From positions 1-64,000 of the forward strand of contig CAUJCT010000034.1 of the NCBI GenBank assembly GCA_963169345.1: DNA of 64,000 bases, given 5' to 3'. The notes beneath the pieces are model-generated. The model did not search any database. It worked only from the letters and a program-made list of their open reading frames with translations, and was not told the DNA's origin. Origin of the DNA: Bacteroidota bacterium. Its GTDB lineage: Bacteria; Bacteroidota; Bacteroidia; NS11-12g; UBA955. Of this stretch, positions 33,954-42,149 are shown piece after piece. Numbering within the stretch: the stretch's first letter is position 1; each line of letters opens with the position of its first letter. A program made the translations under genes and the position numbers.

Positions 33954-35150
33954 ATGCATTTAAGCACTAACCGCTCTGCCTTTTTTAATCATGTTGCTCA
34001 AACTTCTGATGCTCCTTTGGCTATTGAAATTACTCATGCCAGTGGTGTTTATATGTATGCAAATGACAAGCAATATATAGATTGCATCAGCGGTATTTCA
34101 GTCAGTAACCTTGGTCATGCCAATGCTAAAATAAATGAAGCAATTAAGCATCAACTCGACAAACATACTCATTTAATGGTGTATGGCGAATTGATACAAT
34201 CACCTCAAGCCCTGTTGGCTGAAAGACTCTCTCAACTTCTGCCTCCTACTCTTAATAATGTATACTTTGTCAATAGTGGAAGTGAAGCTATTGAAGGTGC
34301 CATGAAACTGGCCAAACGTTATACAAAAAGACAAAGATTCGTTGCTTTAAAAAATGCTTATCACGGCAGTACTCAAGGTGCTTTGAGTTTAATGAGCGAT
34401 GCTTATTTCAGTCAGGCTTTTACGCCTTTATTACCCGGTATTTCATTTATAGATCAAAATAATTTAGAGCAAATTGACTGTATCGACCAAACTGTTGCAG
34501 CTGTATTTGTTGAACCGGTTATGGGTGAAAAAGGATATGAACCCTGCACCCTCGAATTTTTAAGAGCGCTTAGAAACAAGTGCAATGAAACCGGATCCTT
34601 GTTAATTTTTGATGAAATTCAGTCGGGATATGGTCGTACCGGTAAATTGTTTGCCTTCGAACATTATGATGTGTTGCCGGATGTTCTGGTCTTGGCAAAA
34701 GGATTCGGTGGAGGGATGCCTTTAGGTGCATTTATAGCTTCTGATTCAATTATGTCAGTATTGAAGGACAATCCTGTATTGGGACATATCACCACTTTTG
34801 GGGGACATCCTGTATCTTGTGCTGCCAGTCTTGCTGCTTTAAATTGCATCATAGATGACCATCTTTTATCCAACATAGAGGGGAAGGAAACCTTGTTCAG
34901 GTCCTTGTTAAAACATGAAAAAATAAAATTCATTAGTGGTAAAGGTTTAATGTTAGCGATTCATTTTGAGGATGAAGTTTTTTGCAGAAAAGTTATAGAT
35001 GCTTGTGTATCATCCGGTTTGCTCATCGATTGGTTTCTTTATGCTCCAAACAAGATACGTTTAGCCCCACCTTTAATCATCGAAGAACGGCATATTCAGG
35101 ACATTTGTGGCATAATTCTTGAAAATATTTCGAAGGCTATGCAACCTTAA
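33954..35150 (+). CDS. Class III PLP aminotransferase (acetylornithine/ornithine type)
   Basis: 398 residues. Fold-type I PLP enzyme: YIDCISGISVSNLGHANAKI, VNSGSEAIEGAMKLAKRYTKR, FVALKNAYHGSTQGALS, LLIFDEIQSGYGRTGKLFAFE (Asp220 contacts the pyridine nitrogen) and VLVLAKGFGGGMPLGAF (Lys249 forms the Schiff base). The family transfers the omega-amino group of acetylornithine, ornithine, lysine or GABA; arg-cluster genes are absent, so the substrate cannot be fixed. Single gene. Confidence 0.88.
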   Translation: MHLSTNRSAFFNHVAQTSDAPLAIEITHASGVYMYANDKQYIDCISGISVSNLGHANAKINEAIKHQLDKHTHLMVYGELIQSPQALLAERLSQLLPPTLNNVYFVNSGSEAIEGAMKLAKRYTKRQRFVALKNAYHGSTQGALSLMSDAYFSQAFTPLLPGISFIDQNNLEQIDCIDQTVAAVFVEPVMGEKGYEPCTLEFLRALRNKCNETGSLLIFDEIQSGYGRTGKLFAFEHYDVLPDVLVLAKGFGGGMPLGAFIASDSIMSVLKDNPVLGHITTFGGHPVSCAASLAALNCIIDDHLLSNIEGKETLFRSLLKHEKIKFISGKGLMLAIHFEDEVFCRKVIDACVSSGLLIDWFLYAPNKIRLAPPLIIEERHIQDICGIILENISKAMQP

Positions 35151-35196
35151 TACAATTGCTTAGTCTATACACACACATAACAAATCAAATTACAAA

Positions 35197-36072
35197 ATGA
35201 AAAAGTTGAATCTTTCAGTTGCCTTTATGTTTTTAGCCGTAGCATCAGTTTCTCTGACCAGCTGCCGCAAAGACAAAAACGAAACAGCCGAAACCATTGT
35301 ATCTGCCGAAGACAATGCGACTGCTGAAAACGAATTTACATCTCTGTTTGATGTTGCTGATGACTTCTCCAGTAACGATGCCCGTACCAGAGCAGGTAAT
35401 ACCATTCTGCCGAGTGGTGCTGTTGTCACATTCCAGGATAGTTCTTTTATGGATGGTGACGGTGTTGAATGCACCATCGATTTTGGTCCTTTAAAAACAT
35501 CTGTGCCTAAAGGTACTCTTTGTCAGGATGGTCGTTTCAGAGCAGGTAAAATTCATTTAAGTATTACCAAACGTTACTTCATGGATAGTGCTCAAGTAAC
35601 TATTACCGCTGATGAAAATGATAATTTCTTTGGAGGTTCAGACGGTGTTAATATGACCAAATTAACAGGTTCTATCGTTTTAACCCGTATGTCTGAAACT
35701 TCAATCAAAATTGATGTAAGCAATGCCAGAGCTATTAACGACAAAGGTACTGTTAGCTGGCAGAGTACCCGTACGATTACCAAGTTGCTGGATAACGGTC
35801 CTGGTATATTGGGCGACCAGTTTCAGGTAACCGGAAGTGCAAGTGGTATCAATCGCAATAACGAAAACTTTACTGTTAATATTGATGAACCTTTGCTTAA
35901 AAAAGTAGAAATGGGTTGTGCAAGAACATTCGTAAAAGGTAAAATCACATTAACTAATACAAGTTCAGGTAAAACTTTGAAAATTGATTACGACCCTTTC
36001 AACAATCAGGCTTGTGATTTAAGTGCCAAAGTGACAATTAATAACAAAGAGTACTTCTTTACAGTTAGATAA
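35197..36072 (+). CDS. Hypothetical lipoprotein
   Basis: 291 residues. Lipoprotein signal MKKLNLSVAFMFLAVASVSLTSC (lipobox LTSC, Cys23) followed by a Glu/Lys/Asn-rich linker (KDKNETAETIVSAEDNATAEN). The rest is predicted beta-rich: GAVVTFQDSSFMDGDGVECTIDFGP, KIHLSITKRYFMDSAQVTITAD, GTVSWQSTRTITKL, and a final DLSAKVTINNKEYFFTVR. Related proteins seem common in Bacteroidetes but I know no function. Single gene with a good terminator. Confidence 0.75.
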   Translation: MKKLNLSVAFMFLAVASVSLTSCRKDKNETAETIVSAEDNATAENEFTSLFDVADDFSSNDARTRAGNTILPSGAVVTFQDSSFMDGDGVECTIDFGPLKTSVPKGTLCQDGRFRAGKIHLSITKRYFMDSAQVTITADENDNFFGGSDGVNMTKLTGSIVLTRMSETSIKIDVSNARAINDKGTVSWQSTRTITKLLDNGPGILGDQFQVTGSASGINRNNENFTVNIDEPLLKKVEMGCARTFVKGKITLTNTSSGKTLKIDYDPFNNQACDLSAKVTINNKEYFFTVR

Positions 36073-36104
36073 TTATAGTTTAGCATAAATAATTTTTCAT
36101 AATG

Positions 36105-36138
36105 AATGTCCGTCTTTTATTGGCGGACATTTTTTTTG
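36105..36138 (+). terminator. Rho-independent terminator after the 35197 gene
   Basis: Perfect 8-bp stem AATGTCCG/CGGACATT, 11-nt loop, then eight Ts. Confidence 0.9.
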
Positions 36139-36349
36139 CTTAGGACTCTTAGCGGAAAAGTTAAAATTGTTATGAATGCTCTGATTTTTGCAGTGTTGCC
36201 ATACATTCTTTTTGTAATTAATATTAACCATCGCTTCAACTGTATTAGAGTCATTTAAAAGGGCTTTAAATTTTTTGATAATTTGACTCAATACAAAAGT
36301 CTTTCATCTTTTTTTTCATCTGTATAGGTATTATTTTCACGACTTCAAG

Positions 36350-37486
36350 ATGGGGGTTATCAAGCACAGTATTTACTGCATATTTATTTTATTTTTCATT
36401 GTAAGCGCATGTAACAATGGCGTAAAGAAAAAACAGCTTATCAAAAATCAGGATAAGGATAGTTTTTATGTTGAAAAGCGAAAATTTAAATCTTTTGATA
36501 AACGCTTCATTGATAGTTTGGAATCTTTTTTTGAACCTGGATTTTCCGGAACAGTTCTGGTTTACAAAAAGGGAAAATTATATAAAAGGGCCTTTGGATA
36601 CAGGGATTTGGGTCGAAAGGACAGCATGTGTATGGATGATATTTTTCAGTTGGCTTCGGTGTCTAAAACAGTGACTGCAACTGCTATTATGATACTAAAA
36701 GAAAAAGGCAGGATTGGATTAGATGTTCCGGTGATTCAATACCTGAACGATTTTCCGTATCCAAAAGTCACCGTCAGACAATTGCTCAATCACAGAAGTG
36801 GATTAGCCAATTATATTTATTATACGGATACCTTCTGGAAAGATACTTCTAAACACATGGATAATGGAGCATTTTATGATTTTATGATAAAACATAAACC
36901 GACACCTTATCTCGACCCTGATGTCAGTTTTAGTTATTGCAATACCAATTATGCATTTCTCGCTGTCTTGATTGAGAAAGTAAGTGGTATGAAGTTTACA
37001 AAATTTGTTGAAGAGCATATTTTTAAACCCGCCGGCATGAGGAATTCCTTTTATAAAGGATATAAGCCTGCCCGAATAAAATCGAGGGTATTGACTGGTC
37101 GGTATGACCGATATGAATACACAGGTACCTATTATCTGGATGGGGTTTTGGGTGATAAAAGTCTGTACAGTTCTGCAGAGGATTTATGGATGTTTCATTT
37201 GGCCCTCTCAGAAGGACGATTGGTCAACAAAAAATCATTAGCAGAAATGGAGCGTCCATCTTATGATTACAATGTGTATGGTGGAAGTTATGGATTGGGT
37301 TTCAGGCTGATGAATACACCAAATGGTCAATGGACTTATCACAATGGCTGGTGGAGAGGCTTTTGGACTTCATTTTGGAACAAGTTCGATCAACGCAGCT
37401 GTTTCATCATTTTAACCAATAATAAACACAGCAGTCATGTCAACAAATTGTCATTTGCGAATTATATTCTCAGAAATAACAAATGA
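36350..37486 (+). CDS. Class C beta-lactamase/PBP4-like serine hydrolase lipoprotein
   Basis: 378 residues. Lipoprotein signal ending VSAC (Cys21). The serine beta-lactamase fold is intact: SVSK (S103 to K106), YCN (Y196 to N198) and HNG (H331 to G333). The family contains class C beta-lactamases, D-aminopeptidases and esterases; the HxG in place of KTG is frequent in the esterase/peptidase members, so antibiotic hydrolysis is not implied. Acts in the periplasm or on the outer membrane. Single gene. Confidence 0.85.
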   Translation: MGVIKHSIYCIFILFFIVSACNNGVKKKQLIKNQDKDSFYVEKRKFKSFDKRFIDSLESFFEPGFSGTVLVYKKGKLYKRAFGYRDLGRKDSMCMDDIFQLASVSKTVTATAIMILKEKGRIGLDVPVIQYLNDFPYPKVTVRQLLNHRSGLANYIYYTDTFWKDTSKHMDNGAFYDFMIKHKPTPYLDPDVSFSYCNTNYAFLAVLIEKVSGMKFTKFVEEHIFKPAGMRNSFYKGYKPARIKSRVLTGRYDRYEYTGTYYLDGVLGDKSLYSSAEDLWMFHLALSEGRLVNKKSLAEMERPSYDYNVYGGSYGLGFRLMNTPNGQWTYHNGWWRGFWTSFWNKFDQRSCFIILTNNKHSSHVNKLSFANYILRNNK

Positions 37487-37500
37487 TTTACAAATTAGAC

Positions 37501-37532
37501 TTGACAATTTAAATTCTTTCAACTTATCTTTG
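37501..37532 (+). promoter_or_regulatory. Promoter of the DUF349 gene
   Basis: TTG (37501-37503), 21-nt spacer, TATCTTTG (37525-37532). The leader would be about 135 nt, long for this window, and contains the small hairpin GGGA-AGACG-TCCC. Confidence 0.55.
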
Positions 37533-37674
37533 TACCATTAGGGAAGACGTCCCATAAATTGCGACATGACGCAGTATCAATCTTACATATCGAATATGGC
37601 ATAATTCAATCTAAGGAAAAGTAAACGACGACTTTCTAATCAATTATATACTCTGAATTTTATTCTATTAATTA

Positions 37675-39552
37675 ATGAGCGAAACTAACAAGCATTTGAA
37701 CGAAACGCATGTGGATGCCCACGATGAGGCACTTGAAAATGCAATTAGCCATCTGGAAAAAAAAGGCGATTCTGAAGACCACGATGAATTTGCCGAGGCG
37801 GAAGATGACAAGCGCGATCAAACAGATTACTCGGGCTTTGGAAAAGCTGAATTTTTGGCTAAAGCAGAACAACTGGTCTATCATCCTAACATCAAAGAAG
37901 CTCATGATATTTTTAAGAAAATACGCATTCTCTTTGATGACGCCATTAAAGCTGAACGAATTGTTCAGGTAAAAGAATGGGCAGATGCAGGTCATGATGT
38001 CAGAGAATTTAAACCTCCTTACGACGAATTAAAAGAGAAGTTTTATAAAGTTTACACCAGTTTCCTGGAAAAACGTGCTGAAGAAAAACGACTGGCAGAA
38101 GAAGAAAAACAGAAAAATCTTCAGGCTAAACGCAAAATCATTGAAAAACTCAAGGAGCTTTCTTCAATGGATGAAACTGAAACGATTTTCAAAGAAGTAC
38201 TCGATCTTCAGAGACAATGGAAGCAAATCAGAACCGTGCCTCGTGAGCACATGCAGGAGCTTTGGGAAAGCTATAGATTTTATCTGGATAAATTCTATGA
38301 TAACCACGCTATCAATAATGAACTCAAAGAAAAAGACAGACAAAAAAATCTGGAAACTAAAATTGAGCTGATTAAAAAAGTGACGTTATTACATGAAGAG
38401 AAGTCTATAAAAAAAGCACATATCCTCTTAAATAAATACCATGAGGAATTTAAAAATGCCGGTCCTGTTCCGGGAAAGGATGTTGCAGAGGATATCTGGA
38501 AACGTTTTAAAGAAGCTTCTGATAAAGTGTTGTCTGAGAAACGCGGTCAACTGGAGCAGATTAAAGCCAAGCGCAATGAAAATCTCGAATTAAAGAAAGT
38601 GCTTTGCGAAAAAGTGGAGCATATCAATCAGTTGCCTTTAAGTTCACCTAAAGTTTGGAAGGAAAAAACGGAAGAAATTACCGCCATTTTTAATGAATGG
38701 AAAACCATCGGTCCAGTGCCTGAAAGTGTTAACGATCAGATTTGGAAAAGATTCAGAGAAGCTCAAAACATTTTCAATCACAATAAACGTCACTTCTTTG
38801 ATCATTTAAACAGTGGTAAGGAGAAAAACCTTGAATTGAAAACAGCACTTTGCGAAGAAGCTGAGAAACTTTCTGAAAGCACTCAGTTCGACTCAACAGC
38901 CAAAATGCTGATTTCTTTGCAGGAGAAATGGAAATCTATTGGCCCTGTTCCGGATAGTAAAAATGACCTTATCTGGTCGAGATTCAGAGCTGCTTGTGAT
39001 AAATTCTTTAAACGCAAGGAAGAATTTTATAAAGAGAAAAGTTCCAGTGAAAAAGAAAATCTGGCAGCTAAAGAGCAAATTATAGTAAGTGTAAGTAAAT
39101 TGATTGACTCTGAAGATTCAGGTCATGTTTTTGCCGAATTGAAAAAACTGCAACAGGAATGGATGAGTATAGGTTTTGTGCCAATTAAAGTGAAGGCAGA
39201 TTTACAAAACAGATATGGGAAAGCAGTTGATGCAGTGTATAAGAAATTTAAGCAGTCTGCCGAAGAATCGAAGAGCATGAGAATGAAAGAACATTACGAA
39301 ATGCTGGCCACTGCTCCTAATGGCGACGATAAAATGCGTCATGAGGAAAGAATTTTGAATGACAAACTCAGAATGCTGCGTGAAGATGTTGCAACCCTGA
39401 ATAACAATATTGAGTTTTTTGCTAAGTCTAAAAATGCAGATGCATTGAAAAGACAAATTGAACAGAAAATTGAAGCAGCAACTCATCAAATCAGTAAACT
39501 GCAGGAAGAGCTTAAAGTATTGAGATCATACAGAAACAATTCAGGTAGATAA
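37675..39552 (+). CDS. DUF349 repeat protein
   Basis: 625 residues, highly charged and nearly all helical. The acidic N-terminus (1-60) is followed by about five tandem DUF349 modules, each ending in W..IGPVP..... W.RFR.A.D.FF type blocks: WKQIRTVPREHMQELWESYRFYLDKFY, FKNAGPVPGKDVAEDIWKRFKEA, WKTIGPVPESVNDQIWKRFREA, WKSIGPVPDSKNDLIWSRFRAACDKFF and WMSIGFVPIKVKADLQNRY. The last about 80 residues form a coiled coil (LREDVATLNNNIEFFAKS). The family occurs across bacteria without a defined function in Bacteroidetes. Followed 17 bp later by the methyltransferase gene. Confidence 0.85.
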   Translation: MSETNKHLNETHVDAHDEALENAISHLEKKGDSEDHDEFAEAEDDKRDQTDYSGFGKAEFLAKAEQLVYHPNIKEAHDIFKKIRILFDDAIKAERIVQVKEWADAGHDVREFKPPYDELKEKFYKVYTSFLEKRAEEKRLAEEEKQKNLQAKRKIIEKLKELSSMDETETIFKEVLDLQRQWKQIRTVPREHMQELWESYRFYLDKFYDNHAINNELKEKDRQKNLETKIELIKKVTLLHEEKSIKKAHILLNKYHEEFKNAGPVPGKDVAEDIWKRFKEASDKVLSEKRGQLEQIKAKRNENLELKKVLCEKVEHINQLPLSSPKVWKEKTEEITAIFNEWKTIGPVPESVNDQIWKRFREAQNIFNHNKRHFFDHLNSGKEKNLELKTALCEEAEKLSESTQFDSTAKMLISLQEKWKSIGPVPDSKNDLIWSRFRAACDKFFKRKEEFYKEKSSSEKENLAAKEQIIVSVSKLIDSEDSGHVFAELKKLQQEWMSIGFVPIKVKADLQNRYGKAVDAVYKKFKQSAEESKSMRMKEHYEMLATAPNGDDKMRHEERILNDKLRMLREDVATLNNNIEFFAKSKNADALKRQIEQKIEAATHQISKLQEELKVLRSYRNNSGR

Positions 39553-39569
39553 CTGAATTTAGAGTCTCT

Positions 39570-40355
39570 ATGCTGGATGCCATTCAATACGCTTTTAACT
39601 ACCTTATTTATTTCCTGACATCAGGGAACAAACATTCTGTACATTCACCTTTTGTTTACGATTTCGTCTGCAAGGTTTTAAATGTAAGAAAGAATAAACC
39701 CATTTATCACGATTTTGAGTTGGTGCGTTCTAAAATGCTTAAAAGTGATGCAGAGATTAAATTATTACCTTTGGGTGCAGCAGCTGCTAAGGATGTAAAA
39801 GTTGAGAAACTTAAAAAAGTAGCAGCCCGTACTTCTAAATCGGCTAAGTACGCCGAACTTCTCGAAAGAATTTGTGATGCTTTTCAGCCTGAAATAGCCT
39901 TAGAAATCGGAACAAGTTTGGGCATGAGTACCTTGTATCAGGCCAGTGCCATTCCCAATGGATATCTGTTTACGCTGGAAGGCAATCCGGATAGTGCGAA
40001 AGTTGCCAGGCATAATTTTGAAAAACTTGGTTTTAATAATATTCAATTGGTTGAAGGGGAGTTTGACCGTACAATTCCAATGGTATTGGAACAGTTGCCA
40101 CGACTCGATTACGTTTTCTTTGACGGCAATCACAGTTACGATGCAACCATGAGATATTTTGAATGGTGCAAAGCTAAAGCACATAATAATACAGTCTTTG
40201 TTTTTGATGATATCAGATGGAGTCATGAAATGGAAGTGGCATGGAATAAAATAATTGATGATCCAAAAGTTACAGTGAGCATTGATTTATTTGCTATGGG
40301 AATTGTATTTTTCAGGCAGGAACAAGTGAAGGAAAATTTTGTTATTCGTTATTAA
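39570..40355 (+). CDS. SAM-dependent O-methyltransferase-like protein
   Basis: 261 residues. Class I methyltransferase: ALEIGTSLGMSTLYQA (motif I), LFTLEGNPDSAKVARHNFEKLGFNNIQLVEGEF (motif II and following), LDYVFFDGNHSYDATMRYFEWC and TVFVFDDIRWSHEM. The HSPFVYDFVCKVL segment in the N-terminus is typical of the Bacteroidetes version. The substrate is unknown. Its TAA stop overlaps the YihY ATG by one base (TAATG). Confidence 0.85.
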   Translation: MLDAIQYAFNYLIYFLTSGNKHSVHSPFVYDFVCKVLNVRKNKPIYHDFELVRSKMLKSDAEIKLLPLGAAAAKDVKVEKLKKVAARTSKSAKYAELLERICDAFQPEIALEIGTSLGMSTLYQASAIPNGYLFTLEGNPDSAKVARHNFEKLGFNNIQLVEGEFDRTIPMVLEQLPRLDYVFFDGNHSYDATMRYFEWCKAKAHNNTVFVFDDIRWSHEMEVAWNKIIDDPKVTVSIDLFAMGIVFFRQEQVKENFVIRY

Positions 40356-41332
40356 TGGATAAAAAGGAGAAGCTAACATTCGAACAAAGGTTCATGAGAT
40401 TAAAGCCTGTCAGAAAAATAGTGCTTTTTCTGGATGGTATATTCCCGCCCGGTTTCGAAGGAGCGTCTTTGTACAATGTGTTCCAATTCTTTTTTAAAGG
40501 TATTTTTAACTCCAGATTCAATTTATATGCAGGGTCATTATCCTGGAATTTCTTTTTGGCAATATTCCCTTCCATGATTTTTCTATTTACGTTGATAGCC
40601 TATTTCCCGGGGTATAATTTCGAAAGGGCTATTTTTAAATGGATGAATGCTTTCTTGCCAAAAGATACCTACAAATTGATAAAAGATACCATTGCAGATA
40701 TAGTACACAATCAAAGATCGGGACTATTATCAGTTGGTTTCTTTGCAGCTTTGTTTTTTGCAAGCAATGGCGTGTTTTCTATGATGCTGGCGTTTGACAG
40801 CAATTTTAATGAAAGTGAAAAAAAGAAACGCAATTTTTTCCAAAAGCGATTCAAGTCAATATTGCTGACCATTGGTATTACCACTTTAATTCTCTTATTG
40901 CTAACAGTGTTGATTGGAGGTAACCAGATGTCGAGTTATATAATCAAACACGAGATTTTAAACCGCACAGCCATGTTGTTTTTTATCAAAGCCCTGCAGT
41001 TTCTTTGTTTGATAACACTTGTGTTTTTTATCATGAGCAGCTTGTATTACTTTGGTCATTCGGCCAAACTGAAGTTCAGGTTTTTTTCGCCGGGTGCAAT
41101 AGTTGCTACGATATTGTCATTGGCAGCCACGTATGGATTTTCGCATTATGTAGAGAGTTTCGACAGTTATAACAAACTATATGGAAGTATTGGAGCAATC
41201 ATCGTTTTAATGTTGCTGATCTACTTTAATACCTTATGTGTTTTGGTCGGATTTGAGTTAAACAAGAGCATTAAGACTGTTGTAAAATTAGCTCAGGAGA
41301 AGCGAAAACTGGAGAACAGATTCATGAATTAG
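40355..41332 (+). CDS. YihY/BrkB family membrane protein
   Basis: 325 residues. Amphipathic N-terminus (PPGFEGASLYNVFQFFFKGIF) followed by six membrane helices; RFNLYAGSLSWNFFLAIFPSMIFLFTLIAYFP and GSIGAIIVLMLLIYFNTLCVLVGFELN are characteristic. The family was once called ribonuclease BN but is now treated as inner membrane proteins of unknown function. Last gene before the tRNA-Ser. Confidence 0.88.
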   Translation: MDKKEKLTFEQRFMRLKPVRKIVLFLDGIFPPGFEGASLYNVFQFFFKGIFNSRFNLYAGSLSWNFFLAIFPSMIFLFTLIAYFPGYNFERAIFKWMNAFLPKDTYKLIKDTIADIVHNQRSGLLSVGFFAALFFASNGVFSMMLAFDSNFNESEKKKRNFFQKRFKSILLTIGITTLILLLLTVLIGGNQMSSYIIKHEILNRTAMLFFIKALQFLCLITLVFFIMSSLYYFGHSAKLKFRFFSPGAIVATILSLAATYGFSHYVESFDSYNKLYGSIGAIIVLMLLIYFNTLCVLVGFELNKSIKTVVKLAQEKRKLENRFMN

Positions 41333-41450
41333 TCAATGAATTAGCGGGCTAGAGCGTAACAATAACACAAACTTCATATAAATTTCAAAAATGGCGCAAG
41401 CATGTATTGTGTTATCAATTTATTTTCTTTATTTTTGCCCACCTTTTTAG

Positions 41451-41538
<88 letters not shown>

Positions 41539-41545
41539 ATCGAGG

Positions 41546-41665
41546 CAGTAACCCCAAAACTTTGTTTTGGGGTTTTTTGTTTGATAAGGAATCCCGCCAA
41601 GTGGCTCTGCACTTGAGTGGGATGACGAATCAAACAAAATGACCCTGACGGAGTCAGGGTTACTG
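41546..41665. repeat. Nested palindrome module 1 after the tRNA
   Basis: CAGTAACCC (41546-41554) pairs with GGGTTACTG (41657-41665). Inside it lie the terminator hairpin, TTTTGTTTGAT (41575-41585) paired with ATCAAACAAAA (41629-41639) enclosing ATCCC..CAAGTG/CACTTG..GGGAT, and ACCCTGAC-GGA-GTCAGGGT (41642-41660). Confidence 0.8.
41551..41579 (+). terminator. Rho-independent terminator after tRNA-Ser
   Basis: Perfect 9-bp stem CCCCAAAAC/GTTTTGGGG with a 3-nt loop, then six Ts. Confidence 0.85.
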
Positions 41666-41721
41666 ATGAGATTGTAGCCACCTCTTAAGGGATCACATTG
41701 TAATCCCTCTCTCTCCGCAAA

Positions 41722-41879
41722 TCGAGTTCAAGCCTACACATTGTGTAGGCTTGAACTTTGTCCAGAATAGCAAGCTAAGCGCCCGGTTTCGCGCTTAAGC
41801 TTGACAAGCTGGACAAAGAAAAGAAGATCGCCCAAGCGATCTTGAACTTGATTTGCAAGGCCACCCCATTCGGGATGGG
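41722..41879. repeat. Nested palindrome module 2 after the duplicated tRNA end
   Basis: GTTCAAGCCTACAC/GTGTAGGCTTGAAC (41726-41756, 14-bp perfect stem), CTTTGTCCAG (41756-41765) with CTGGACAAAG (41809-41818) enclosing CAAGCTAAGCGC/GCGCTTAAGCTTG, AAGATCGC-CCAA-GCGATCTT (41824-41843), and CCCAT-TCGGG-ATGGG (41865-41879). An outer arm ATCGAGTTCAAG pairs with CTTGAACTTGAT (41841-41852) with one mismatch. Confidence 0.8.
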
Positions 41880-42149
41880 CACAGCCAACAAAAATGATTA
41901 AAAAATATACCTTGGCTTGTCCCTTAATTTGTTGCTTCAAACTTTTCCCATCATCCTACAACTAATTTCATGATTTGGGTCAGCCACATCAATAAACAAT
42001 CTAAAGCACTATTAATGAAAGTGTTTTATTTTTTTTAGATTGAAAATAGTAAGCTAATTAAGGAGAATTGAGACTGAATAGTGTGTAATTTTATTATCTG
42101 AATGATGTAAGTCATATTAAATCAATACTATATATTTTTAATTTGTGTA

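Noticed and set aside
36350-37486. Antibiotic-resistance beta-lactamase
   Set aside because: The SxxK/YxN/HxG pattern fits many esterases and peptidases of the family; nothing specific to drug hydrolysis is visible.
41734-41940. Minus-strand open frame containing AHPEWGGLANQVQDRLGDLL
   Set aside because: It runs straight through nested hairpins behind the tRNA; palindromic DNA explains the open frame, and no start signal or domain is seen.
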